From Hyperoplus lanceolatus (taxonomy: Eukaryota; Chordata; Actinopteri; Uranoscopiformes; Ammodytidae): a stretch of 64,000 bases of DNA. Where the stretch lies: assembly GCA_026929865.2 (NCBI GenBank), contig CM049416.1, forward strand, positions 8,136,001 through 8,200,000, read 5' to 3'. The first letter of the stretch is position 1. The number at the start of each line of letters is the position of its first letter. Below the pieces are notes generated by a model that worked only from the letters and a program-made list of their open reading frames with translations, was not told the origin of the DNA and made no database searches. Made by a program: the position numbers and the translations under genes. Below are positions 38,367-50,156 of the stretch, one piece after another.

Positions 38367-38900
38367 GGCAAAAATCTTGACGTTTTTGATTATCTTAAAC
38401 TCAAGGCTACTTTTGACTGTACGCGGCGGCGAAATGCACAATCTATGGAAATGCTTGAGCAGGCGCTTGTATGTAATGCTGGTGTAGTCGGTGTGCGGCA
38501 ACGCCTCTCAAAAGATCCCACCCACTGGAGAAAAAAAGGTTTCCACTTGCTAGTAGTTGCATGACTCACGTAGAAGCGCGTGTATAATTCGTCAGCGTAA
38601 ACCGTTGGCGGAGCTTAACAAATCAACATATCTTTTAGAGTAATGGAAACATTCTAATCTACAATGATACTAATTCATTTATTAACACCAAATAAAAGAA
38701 AATACAAGAACGTAGAAATATATGAATACATAACAAGTACGTGCCTAAAGTGTCAACGTTTATTCAAGTCGGTAGTCCCCGGTGATTAGAAACAAGCGCA
38801 CACTCACTGCAAACGTACCGCACGGTGCGAGTGACGTCACATCCGGAATCGGCTTGAATGAAATGAGCTTTGTGTCCTGTCTGAGCGGTTTAAAAGTCAG
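38367..38900 (-). promoter_or_regulatory. etnk1: etnk1 5' UTR and probable promoter
   Basis: Upstream of the etnk1 start is a CpG-richer stretch. It holds a full palindromic CRE, TGACGTCA, at 38832-38839, and a CCGGAA ETS-type site at 38843-38848. Both are common in housekeeping vertebrate promoters. There is no obvious TATA box in the right place. The transcription start is not determined. Confidence 0.45.
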
Positions 38901-39233
38901 AGCTGCGAGCGAAAAGTGCGACATGGATAATATAAAATATTTGACAAATGTTCTCCTCTGTCCCTCTCTGCACTGCTGACACCAGTCCCCAGTCTTATTT
39001 ATGTAGTAGCCACATAATGGAAAAGCTTATATCAACCTCAACAACATACCTTTACCTTTGGTTTTATTGTAGCCTATAGGCTACATAAGAACTGAATGAC
39101 AGACAGAACAAGAACACGCAGTTCTTTATCAAGGAGCGAAATACATTTTTTGTGGGCTCATAGTCATCGTCTTATATGGCCATATAATTATTTCCACTGT
39201 CAATGACCAGTAGATATATTTTGCTGATTGATC

Positions 39234-40341
39234 TTAAACCTGCAGTGTGTAGAATGTTGGGTTTTATTTCCTAGCAGACTTTGTAGAAAATAATTATAAT
39301 ATCCATACGTTTAATTTAGTGCATAATAGCTGAAAACAAATTTTAGAATTATTTTTTCCCCCTTAGAAAGGATCTCATATATGTCCATATTTCTCCATAC
39401 CTTGGACCAAGGCATACATCAGGTCGGCAATATACGTCATCTGGACGGAACTCTCGTGACCACGTGAAACAATACGGCTACTCCATAGACATAGACAGCG
39501 CGATGATTCAAAATAAGCCGTTATAGCTAAAATCTGCAATGTCCAGATCTGTTGTGTGGTTTACATGGTAAAAAACAAACATCATGGTTTTATTCCTTCG
39601 CCATGCCCCCAAAAATTTCCCTAAATAAGGGCTGTATGACAGCAGGAAGCTCCCGGCTTCCCCCGTGCTCTGCATTTCAGTGGGAGTTTGCTATCGTAAT
39701 GAGCCGTTAGGACCGTTGGTACAGTCTAGTCAAGGCATAGCGCTATACTATTAACATAGTAAGCATTATTACAGACAACAAAACTTAAAATAACAATTAT
39801 TTCACGTGTAATCAGCTTACATAGAGACTCAGTGAGGTGAAGATATCATCTCTGGCCAATGGGTCGGATCATTGCGCCAGCTTGATGCTGAGAGACTAAA
39901 AAGACATGTTTTTAGATTGACCAAATTAATCATTTATAAGTGTCTTTAACGTTATCCAGCCAGCAGAGTTGTTGTAAAGGATTTTGGCATTGTGTCGGTC
40001 GGTCAAATTTTAACTTATTTACGTCTGATCGTTTTCTTTTTGTGCTGTTTTGGACCGCAATTTTGCATTATAGTCAATGGCACGTTCGGTTTGTTTTCCC
40101 CCCAAAGGGGGCGTGGCCTGATTGCCAACCTGATGTATTGCCGCCGCCATGTTGGAAGCGTCATGGTTGGAATGTCATCAGGTGCATTGTTTAGAATTTA
40201 GAATTGTTCTTGTCCTTGAAGGCCACTGTAGCTTCTGTTATTATTCAAAATAGGTGGGGTTACCCAGGGAGCGTTGCATTCTAAAACTTTCTAGAATTTT
40301 CTAGAACTTTCTTGATGATGTCATATGCACTGCACCTTTAA
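39234..40341. mobile_element. TTAA-flanked DNA transposon, copy A
   Basis: The element begins TTAAACCTGCAGTGTGTAG at 39234 and ends GCACTGCACCTTTAA at 40341. Read inward from both sides the ends give TTAAAssTGCAGTG. The TTAA target fits piggyBac- or Kolobok-type transposition. It is about 1.1 kb with no transposase frame. It shares both ends, and internal words such as CATATTTCTCCATACCTTGG, with copy B, which starts at the same TTAA. Confidence 0.8.
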
Positions 40342-40694
40342 ACCTGCAGTGTGTAGAATTTTGGGTTTTATTTCATAGCAGATTTTGTACGTTAAATGTA
40401 GTGCATAATAGCTTAAAAAATGTATAACTATTATTTTTTCCCTTAGAAAGGGTCTCATATATGTCCATATTTCTCCATACCTTGGACCAAGGCCTAGTCG
40501 CCGCCATTTTGGAAGTGTCATAGTTGGAATGTCATCACCAGGTGCATTGCTTAAAATTTAGAATTGTTCTTGTCTTTGAAGGCCACTGTAGCTTCTGTTA
40601 TTGTTCAAGAGGGGTGGCATCACCCAGGGAGCGTTGCATTCTAGAACTTTCTAGAACTTTCTTGATGATGTCATATTACACACTGCACCTTTAA
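40338..40694. mobile_element. TTAA-flanked MITE, copy B, abutting copy A
   Basis: The copy begins TTAAACCTGCAGTGTGTAG at 40338, using the last TTAA of copy A, and ends ACACTGCACCTTTAA at 40694. At 357 bp it looks like an internally deleted version of copy A lying in the same orientation. Confidence 0.85.
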
Positions 40695-42100
40695 GATTCA
40701 AATATAATTCAAATTGTCATAGCAAAATTATTTCATGACATCTTACTATGTCATGAAATCATTTTGCAAGATTGAGGCACATTGCAACTTGCTAAATGGA
40801 TGTGCAGCAACCAATTTATGGCTGTTTACAACAGCCTACCTAAGGAAACCCACCCATAGACCTCCCATGGAAGAGGCTTAGTCTAAATACACTTTGTGTC
40901 AGTGGTGACACAGCCGTTTTTTTTTCCACTTTGACCATACCACATAAGCAGCCACGAGATGTCTGTTCTACGCAGGCATCTCATTCATGTCAGTTCAACT
41001 AGTTGCTCAGTAACAAACTGCATCAATACCATGAGATCGTATTACACCCATTGTCCCACCCTCCATTCTAAAAATCCAAAAGAGGCTTGAGTTTTATCTT
41101 GACACCATGTGCCACTATGGGCAGTGTATGTCCACCTTGTAAACAATGCCCTGCTCTCCACACACACGCACACACACAGGCAGACACAGACAGAGACACA
41201 CACACAAACAGGTATAGGCACCCTTACAATAGTGAGTGCTGCTAAGTGCAAACAGTAAGTCATTTCCTGTGTGCCACGGGGCAGCATCAGCTGAGCTAAA
41301 TGGATGGTGTCATCATGCTCAGGCGGCCCTTATCAGCAGTGGTTTGTCATTCATGTTTATTGCCCGTATTTCTACAGCCTGTGTCAAAGACTAGTGACAT
41401 ATTTCCTCAGTTGTAAATTAGGGAAAAATACTTTAACACGTCACAATTTCCTCCTCGCTGCTAGTTTGCTTATCACAGTTATCTGCACTTTCCACACTTT
41501 GACACACTTGTTGAGCATAATGCTCAGCGAGTTAGAAGACCAGGTTGACATATAGTGAATGTTTTGTCAGCCAATGGGATGAGATAAATCAGTTGGGGCA
41601 TGTCCCTGTTGGTTAACCACTGACCCAAAAAGCCCTTACCTATATACCTACAGGCAGAAATGGGACGGTTGACTTTCTTTCAGTCGTTTAAAGTGTCTTT
41701 GTGGAGATAATTCTTTCCGCTTTACTTCTAATGTTTCTTGCACTTTCTAAAGTGGCTATTCAAATAGCAGCATCCCCAAGAGCAACAAATCCACTGAACA
41801 AAACTATGCATTGTTTGAGTGTGATAATGTTTATTGTTAGAACGCCTGTAGAGGCACGGGAGGAGCTACAGTGGCTGTTTAGGCGGAAATTTGATCAGGA
41901 GTCACAAGACAACTTGGCAACCAGAAGTGTTTTCTTTTTTTTTATACCACCAACAAATAGCTGAACATATCTCATTCTTCTGAGTGAAAAAGTGTCAGTG
42001 TTTCATAGCCGCAAGTATTTCTGATTTAAGGATAAGAAGTGATGGATTTGCAATGCTTCTACAACTAAATGAAAACGCCTTTGCTAGAACATATCACTCA
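40695..42100. other. Intergenic DNA between etnk1 promoter side and pyroxd1 3' end
   Basis: No gene was recognised. An impure CA tract lies at about 41160-41206. The rest is ordinary intergenic sequence. Confidence 0.5.
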
Positions 42101-42104
42101 AGTT

Positions 42105-42298
42105 CTAAGTTATTTTTTGAAAATAATTTATTTTAAAGTAAAAGTATTTTCTTAAATAAACGTACAACTGCTTTGAAAAGGAAACAAGATCATCACTGAT
42201 AATGCTTTATCAGGCAGCGACAAAAAATATGCGGCACAGCCTCTAGCGTGCGTGGACATGATAAGAAACCTTAGACGATGGCATCACAGCCGTCATTA
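42105..42298 (-). other. pyroxd1: Probable pyroxd1 3' UTR
   Basis: A short stretch after the pyroxd1 stop with AATAAA on the transcribed strand at 42127-42132, about 170 nt downstream. The cleavage point is estimated. Confidence 0.5.
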
Positions 42299-45200
42299 TC
42301 AATCGAAGTAGTCCTCTATATCGATGTTGGGGTTGAGCAGGTCCTCTCCATAGCGGGTCAGATCCATTTGGTTGAGGATCAAGTTCTCAAAGGTCTCCTC
42401 CAGGTCTGTTTCTCCAATCAGCACCGCTCCCACCATCCGGCCTCCACTGAGAACCACCTGGAACAGAGGGATTACAAAGGGACCTCCATGAAAAAAATTA
42501 TGCTTGACGTGTATGCAATGAAGTCATTATGACAATGATTGCAAGACATTTCTATATGCACCCCATTTATATACAGTTTTAAAGTTAAACTTAGCCATTG
42601 GACAGCATGCTAGATGCCCCCCCCCCTCCAATCCTGCTCCTTCAGAAGCTGCACCCCCCTGACATGCCTTGCCTTAGCAACAGCAGTTGTCACTAACTAC
42701 CTGTCCTATAGCGTTGGTGTTACTAATGTCACAAACGCTGCTTATAGCTTATTGTTTGGAGAAGCGTTGCTGGGCTAGCCCTCGCTCGCGCCGAATCAGT
42801 TTGTTTACATAGCCATTTACGGAGCCTGCACTGTGTATAAACGCCAGACCTTTTCATCAGCGTACACACAGTACAGACAAGTAGCGGACCGGGAGGAGAT
42901 AAGCGCTGATTTTGACAACAAGTGTTTGGGATAAGGATCGGCTTCTGACGGTGCGTTCCAGTTGTACAGGGAACTCGGAAATTTCCTATTTCATATTGTA
43001 GTCTAAGGATCTACTGGTACCTGGCAACGGTAACTTGCTGGAGCCTAACGTTTAGTTATTTGGATGAGAACGGTTGTAGGCGTCCATACTTTCCCGAGCA
43101 GATGCACTGGAACACAGACAGGTTGGAACTCGGAACTACCAAGTCGGAAATTTCCGAGTTCCGAGTATAAAGGAACGCAGCATTCGCGCGACTTCGACGT
43201 CATCGTTCTCAGCCACTCGCTCTGTTCGCTGATTGGACCGCCAAAAGTCTGGCTGGAGAAGGAAGCCATGAATATACCGCAGCCCCAGACTGACTACTGA
43301 AGTGAAATGAAAATTGAGCGGAAGTAGGTAGGCGGGCGGTGCCAGGCTAGATACCAGTGCCGCTGGACCCTCAAATATGTCTAACATAAATCCAAACAAC
43401 TTGAGACTTTTGACAGTGCTTTGACAGGCAATGCTTTGCTTCTACATACATTTGAATGGTTTGATACGTAACACACAAAGAGGATTAACACATTGTTTCT
43501 ACCTTGATGTACTCCTGGCCTTTGGTACAGCGTAACAGCAGCTCCTGGTCCGGCCCCAGCCCCTGCCCATTAAACTTTCCCAGCAGCACCACCTGTGGAA
43601 TGAGGAAGCTGTTTGAATGCAAAGCTCATGGTATAGGAGCCCAGAGGTAGAGACCAAAGGACACTAAATAGTACAGTCAAGTGACCGCGAAAGGTATGAG
43701 ATAGCTATAATTTGCACAGTAGATGATTGATTGATTGATCCATTTCCCTCCCCCTGCAGTGACATGTCACGCACCTTGTAGTTGAAGAACTTGGTAATGT
43801 GCGAGAAGAGTTCGAAGCAGAAGTCCAGTTCTATGGGTTCTGACAGGACGTGTGCAGCCATGCAGCGGCCCACATACCAGCCCATCTGACGGGCCTGTGT
43901 CCACAAACGCATCTGCACAAAACACACACACACACAGGAAATATAAAACTGTTCTTCTAAAAACACTCTTCTTTAAACACCTTGAACAATCTGTCAACAG
44001 AGCAGGGAAACTCCTGCGGAATGCCACAGGAAGTGAAACAGGCCTGTTGACCTATATCGACCCAGTTCCGGAAAAAACTGACATGTGTGGGAATTATAGT
44101 GGTGCTGACTGACTGCACACTTAATATATCGTCAGATCTATTATAGTGTCCAAAGATGCAAAGCCTGAGGAATGGAATAAAAATGGCATCTTACTTGCGG
44201 GTGCAATGATTGGTCTGTCAGTTTACCTGCTGCCACAGCCGGCTGTGTTCCCAGCATGCAGTGGACACGTCTCCTGCTGCATACACGTCTGGCTCCGAAG
44301 TCATCATGTGGTCATCTACCTGGAGGCCACCATCATCTGCTAGGGCAAACTAAAACACATTAAACATAGGATCAATACTTTATGTTCACTAAGAAAGGAT
44401 AAACATACTAAGTAATATGTAAACCCTTTACACTCATGATCCATCCTTTAGTGACATCTATTGACATTAAAATGTAGCTGATGAGAGCCTTGCAGTGTTT
44501 AAAAACAAATCTGTTCTACTGTTAAGCAATTGTCCACATTTGATCAGCACAGTTGGACAATAGTTATTTTTGTGACAAAATACAAAACATCAAAATCTCA
44601 TAAACAGACACAAAAAGCACTGTTGGTCCAATTCAAATATGAGCACAAGAGAGGTTGTTCCTCCTTTTCTTTACATTGTTGCCGTGCAGAAACGGCTCTG
44701 TGTTTGGCACGACACCGGTGGCGCTGACGACAAAATCGCAGCCAACTGTTTTGCCATTGGTCAGACGCACGTAAACTGGCCAGGACCCATCTGTGAGGGG
44801 AGAATAAAAAGAAGAATGAAAAATGAGGGGGAGTGGGGATAAAACAATAATGAAAAGAATAAGTCCGGAGCTCAAATGTGTCTGTTTCTCACCATTCTCA
44901 GTTCTGAGCCTTTGCTGTGGGGAATTGAGCAGCTCCTCTGAAGTGAAGATATTTTCCACCTCACACTGGTATTCCAGTGAAACTCTGCGGGACACCTGAG
45001 CATGAGCCAGCAGAGAGAAGAGGAGGAAAGGTATAACATTACACAAGGTCAATAAAGACAGATGGATCATGTATTTTATTTAGGGAAATTGAAGATATCT
45101 TGATCTGGAATTACGACTACACATAATCATATTGTAGTTATCTATCTTTATAGTCTAACAACTCCCACACAAGGACAACCCTGACCGGGCAGAGAAGCCA

Positions 45201-46643
45201 TAAGCCACGTCATGTTGACATGGTGTTTTCAGGATTGTACTTGAAAAGAAATTCAATGAATTGACCGAATCGTGTAAACCTGTTTTTCTTCAGTTATTGC
45301 ATTACTAAAGTGCATGTTATCGTGTCAAATCATATTATTACCATTACCTGATTATTCCCAGTTATGGGATTGCGGTCATATAAACATTCTCTATTTTACT
45401 ATATTTTCAGAGAGGTGTTTTTGCAATAAGGGCAGTGCAGGAATGTTTTCCATTTTAGCACAAATGTTCATAATGCAAATATACAATTACCCTAAAATGA
45501 ACACTGAAATGTGTAAAATTCTTCAGGATCAGCACAGGGCCGTTCATTAAAGAGGACCTATGATGCTTTTTGACTTTTATGACCTATAAACGTTGTTATG
45601 ATGATTCATAGTCATGCTTAACCATACTAAATTATCAAATAATGACTTACATGCATTTCGACGTATTCCCTGCTGACCGTCTGGGGTGTCTGTGCAGAGC
45701 ACTAAACACTATTCTAGCCAGTCGAGAAGTCACTGTCTACCCCTTCATAATTTGTGACGTCGCATAAAACTTTGTGAAGTAACCACGCGGATGTTTCCAT
45801 GTATGGTAATGCTGTCACTTCCCTGTTCGCGTCTGCCTCGCGCTCTTATAGGTCCATGCTCGCGCTTCCCGCCACTGAAAGTGTTCCGGAAGGAAGGTAA
45901 CCAATCACAACGGAGTGGGGTTTGCAGGAGGGGGGGTGGGGGGGTACGGGAGCGGAGATCGCCAAAGCACAGGCGGAGGGAGCGGAGATGCCTGAAGCAA
46001 ACACACACAAGTGTTGACAGGACGTGCTGGATCGCTAAAATAAGAGAAAGAGCTTCCCGAAAATCTACATAGTTTTTTGTGATATGATTCGTGTCAGGTT
46101 GCTCTATAGCAGTGTAAAACAAGAAATTAAGACCAGAAAAGTAGTATAATAGGTCCTCTTTAAAAAAAGGTTCACTCGCTCATCTCACCTGCTCCGCTCC
46201 CTTTAGAACTATTCCTTCGTGCCAGTCTGGACCGAGAGCGCTGCCAGACTCTGTAGTACTGGAACAGTGTCCTCGTGCATTTCTGTCTGGACACATTCAC
46301 ACACATATAAGGAATTTGATGAACTTGGGACAGATTCTACTATTGAGGGTAAATGTAAGACTTTTTAATACCATCAATGCCACTTAAAATGAAATGTAAT
46401 GCCAACATCAGGGCCATACTGGCAAAAATAAGAAGGATATAAGGTCAAATCTGTATGCAATTTAAGGTACTTTTAATAAAGAACATTATAAACTCACATT
46501 CATATAACAAAAGAACTTATTTTTCATATAACGACCCCTTTATAAGGCCTTGCCTGGAAAACATGTTTCTGACATTCAGTATTTATTTTATCTTACGAAA
46601 GGGCAATAAATATAAGACATTTGTAAAGAAATTCAACACTTAC

Positions 46644-46685
<42 letters not shown>

Positions 46686-48788
46686 TGATGAGGATGATGA
46701 TTTTCCGACCATGCGGGTATCCGGACTATTGTAGCATAAGAGAAGAAGTTTGAATTAAAATCAAACATTTAAAGACCTGCAGTGAAGGTCTGGGACTGTC
46801 CGGGCGCTGGTGTCTCTGTGGTGTAGCGGGTTCTCTTACAGGGGGCGGCTCTTTCCGGTTTGTCCGTCTCCAGTGACGGGATGAGGAATTGAGCCGCCCC
46901 GGCGTCAAAGAAGGTGTTTCCTATGGCCTTGTCCTTCACAGCCCAGACCACCTCACAGCCCTCCACCTCAAACCTTTAGCACACAGAGCATGTTCAAACA
47001 CGCAGAACAAGGCAGTGTCAATAACCCCTGAGCATGTTATGTAATGTTATGTAAGGGATTTTCATATAGGCTCTCAAATGGAAAAACATACACCATTTAC
47101 ATCTGGTTCCATTTAAGAAAATGTCTCAGATGAATAAGAGAACACAATCACATTTTACCCAAAAAAGTGTCACCGGAAATTTTAGTTTCAGTATTTTGGT
47201 TATAGTTTACTTACACTAATTCCAGTGCAATCCCTCCGTTGCCGACAACAACAATTCTCTTTGCTTTACTTAACCGCTTCTGAAATTCCTGAAAAACACA
47301 TTTAGAGGAAAAGCTGTCTGTGTGTGTCAATATTGATTTGAACCCAGACCTAGGAGGGTTATCAGTCCTATTGTTTTGACGCTTTGTCGAATACCATGAC
47401 ATAAGAGATTTTAGGATGTTTGTTTTCTTTGGACAAACTGCTTCTTGCTACTTTAAGTAGGCTATGTCTTATTACAGGGACTTGAGAAATGTCACACTCG
47501 CTTGTCAATAGCAACTCAAACATATAATTTAGAGGGGGGGGAGAGGGTATACCTGGGCGCTGTCTGTGTCCCGTATCCCCAGCACGTACGGGTTGTCCTG
47601 GGTCAAGAGTTTGGGTCGGCCCCCGCTGCAGATACACAGCTTCTCGTAACCAAAAACACGGCCATCTGCAGTTTCCACAGTCTGAGAAAAGAAAGACCAA
47701 TGATGAATAGTGATTCATTTTCACAGCAAGCTTTGTTTCTCGTTCTCTTTTTCTTTTATTTATTTTTTTAATTTAGGGATTTGTTGATAAAACTGTTTCC
47801 CACATTTCTTATCAGTCTTTTTACACTGAACTGTAACCGAATGTCCACAAGATGGCGATAGCAGACAGATGAAAATCACCAAAAAGCCTTTATTGAAATA
47901 TATTTTCAGAAAAAAACCTGTCTGATTTATTTTGAAATAATAATGTGTCATAATAATAAATTATATTATTATAAGCATTATAAACAAACAACTAATGGGG
48001 AATTACAGCAGTAAAATAGTGTGGCTTTTGTTACTGACAGTTACATAGTACATTTTACTATCACAACTTTCTATTAAATCTACCATGACCAAACTGGTAA
48101 AATGTAAATACAAAATAATTGGGTTTGTACCTGTTTTTATTACACACTGCAAGAGCTACTTACATGTGATTTTGTGTGAAGGGACTTCACCGCAGAGTGG
48201 ATGACAGTCAGGTTGGGAAATTTCTCCTCCAAAACACTGGCCAGTCGCTCCTCCACATCAAATTCTTCTAGTGTTTTGGACACCTGGCAAATAAGAGCAC
48301 AGAGTAAAGATACAGATTATCCAGTGCAAATAACATGGAATAAACAGGTGATTGACAAATAGGTATAAAGGAGGAAGTTAAATAAAAGCAAGTTTTAATA
48401 TCTGATGTTGGTGGATGACTCAAATGACTTGCATCTTTTCATCATTGTTGTTAGTGTACATATGCAAGATGGTGTATGTTTGTGTTTGCGTGTAATAACC
48501 CATCCTTCTCCAAACCTGTTTATAGTTTGTCACTGCCTTGATATGCTGGCCTGCAGTAATCAGAGCCATATCAGCAGACGGAACCTGGGATGAAAGCTGT
48601 CAATAGAGATGCAGAATGAATGTTGGTACCTGCATGGCATGCATTATAGTAGCAAGCCTCCGTATTATTATGTATGGACTTAATTGTGTTACTTATCAGT
48701 CCATGTTCACCTGCTCAACACACGTCACACCCGCGATCCCACCTCCCACGATCACAAACCTAAATGTTTTCTCCTTTTTACCTGCCAT
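42299..48788 (-). CDS. pyroxd1: Pyridine nucleotide-disulfide oxidoreductase domain protein 1, complete
   Basis: A FAD- and NAD(P)H-binding oxidoreductase; the human orthologue is a nuclear/sarcomeric protein whose loss causes myopathy. Coding exons in transcript order: 48788-48711, 48596-48516, 48283-48164, 47681-47553, 47288-47215, 46973-46777, 46286-46189, 44995-44893, 44790-44675, 44349-44227, 43912-43775, 43592-43503, 42457-42299. The phases close to 501 codons plus TGA, essentially the human length (500). Visible motifs are the N-terminal FAD Rossmann GGGIAG at 15-20, the second dinucleotide fold VVVGNGGIA at about 149-157 (GxGxxA), the ATG-type SATGVVPN segment, YAAGD at about 355-359 (FAD contact), and the conserved acidic end NIDIEDYFD. 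It lacks the redox CxxxxC of classical disulfide reductases, as known for the family. A MITE lies 23 bp inside intron 7 from exon 7. No disruption was seen. Confidence 0.95.
42952..43179. mobile_element. Short MITE in pyroxd1 intron 12
   Basis: The left end TGCGTTCC continues to GGAACTCGGAAATTTCC; the right end is the inverse, GGAAATTTCCGAGTTCC then GGAACGCA. The terminal inverted repeats are about 34 bp and imperfect. The TGCGTTCCA-type start is common among fish MITEs. No clear target duplication was found. Confidence 0.7.
43195..43349. mobile_element. Inverted partial copy of the 11111-11444 element
   Basis: Read on the minus strand from 43349 it starts TAGCCTGG and continues CCGCCTACCTACTTC, CTCAATTTTCAT, TTCAGTAGTCAGTCTGGG and CCAATCAGCGAACAGAG, matching 11111-11250 closely. 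The other end is missing or displaced; the short MITE at 42952-43179 lies directly beside it. Confidence 0.8.
45547..46163. mobile_element. TTAA-flanked MITE in pyroxd1 intron 7
   Basis: The left end TTAAAGAGGACCTATGATGC and the right end, read inward, TTAAAGAGGACCTATTATAC form a terminal inverted repeat of about 16 bp with TTAA at both borders. This is a common fish MITE end, fitting piggyBac/Kolobok-like TTAA targeting. The element has no transposase and a GC-rich interior (about 45820-45990). Its right border is only 25 bp from the last base of exon 7. Confidence 0.85.
46644..46682. repeat. (TAA)n microsatellite with GAT tail
   Basis: About 13 TAA units followed by TGATGATGAGGATGATGA, in pyroxd1 intron 6. 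Confidence 0.95.
47845..47860. promoter_or_regulatory. CTCF-like motif in pyroxd1 intron 3
   Basis: CCACAAGATGGCGATA matches the CTCF core (CCASYAGRKGGC) with one mismatch. Similar words occur at 23241-23252 and, inverted, at 20359-20370. Such words also occur within fish repeats, so binding is unproven. Confidence 0.3.
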
Positions 48789-49200
48789 TCTCTTTCTAAT
48801 TACTTTAAAAAGCTAAGCTAACGGCATCTAGCTAACACTAGCTCACTTGCATTTAGCGAAACATTGATATGGTTAAACTGTCAACTGGCTGTAATATTCA
48901 ATTGCTCTCTCGTCACGGACAAGTTGATCAACTAGAAAATGGTAAGAGTGTCAACATTCCCTAAGACAATTCTTCTGAATGTTACCCGACCAACATTTTA
49001 TTCAGCACATGACAACAGAGCACTGACTGAAACAACTTAACTTCCGTGTTTACAAGTAACTACGGAAAGTAGCACGGAACGTTTCTCAAACGCACAAAGT
49101 AAAAGAAGCGCCTACTAAACAAAGGTATTTATTTAGGAGTCACGCGCGTTTGTGACACGATGTAAGAAAGTAGTCAAGATACGTTGTAAGTAAGTATGTT
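48789..49200 (-). promoter_or_regulatory. pyroxd1: pyroxd1 5' UTR and probable promoter
   Basis: Sequence upstream of the pyroxd1 ATG. An ACTTCCG ETS-type word lies near 49040. No TATA box was seen. The start of transcription is unknown. Confidence 0.35.
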
Positions 49201-49822
49201 TGCTTCGTGATACATTTTAGTGGAGGTATTGGGTCATTGCAATGATATGTAAATGGGACGGACAGGTAGGCCTGTACAATTCACAGGTATAATTAATTAG
49301 AAATTAAGAACAATGGCTGCATTCCATTTACACTTATATTATAACAGAGCTATTGTACTTTTTTTTACATACTTTTGCTCAATCATAATATATGCTGTGA
49401 ATGCTGCTTATCAAATAGAGATAGGGTAGCCTAAGTGACTTTAAAAAGAGCCTGTATTTTTTTTGTTGCACAGAACCTTCCCTTCCCCATTTTTATGAAC
49501 ACAAATCAGATACAGAGAATTCTAAATACTGAATAGTCTTTAATATAAAAGGTTTTTCTATATTCTGTATGCCAGTTGTATATGTAGAATATGTGCAGTA
49601 TATTCCATGTGTTACAACATCTGATAATTAAACAATATTATATTATTAATAGCAAGAAATATTATAGGCCTTATAGAAAAAGCTGATTTATTGGTATCTT
49701 CTTAGCTAATGTATAAAAAGGTGTAGGCCTATCAGTTTTCCTGTGAGAGCAGGTTAAAGTCCTTTGTTTGGAAATTTCTGCTGGCAGGGCAACTCTCTTG
49801 TTTATATGTGATATATATTTAC

Positions 49823-50155
49823 CTCTATATTTAATGTCAGATAGTAATGTGGTCAGCAGGTCATGATTCAGATCTAAAATTCCATTAAAACATTCATCGG
49901 GCGTCATTACTGCAGGCATAAACAACTCCCCACCAGATGAACAGTTGAAGTACAGTGCCATTTGTGATTTTACATGAGGCAATCGACAGATCTTGACACC
50001 GTCCCTGTTCTCTGGGTGTTTTGGCGGATAATGGGCCGCATTGTTTTCGGATTCATCAGCAAAAGCCGGCACTTGTTCTATTTTCGAAAAACCTTTTATG
50101 ACGGTGTTAACCATGCATGGGAGTATTGATGTCAGCGTCTGAGATGATTGGGTCA
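49823..50155 (-). CDS. Unidentified candidate coding exon
   Basis: Minus-strand open stretch of 110 codons. It lies between an acceptor-like TTGATTACCAG and a donor-like AGAG|GTAAATA. The encoded segment has mixed composition with cysteines spaced through it (LPCMV, VKICRL, YFNCSS, PDECFNG) and words such as HYPPKHPENRDG and LFMPAVMTPDE. It does not look like a repeat or like known transposase. I do not recognise the family and found no partner exon with a matching phase within the pyroxd1-iapp interval. The polypyrimidine tract is weak. It could be an exon of an unannotated gene, a decayed gene, or a chance frame. Confidence 0.3.
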
Positions 50156-50156
50156 C

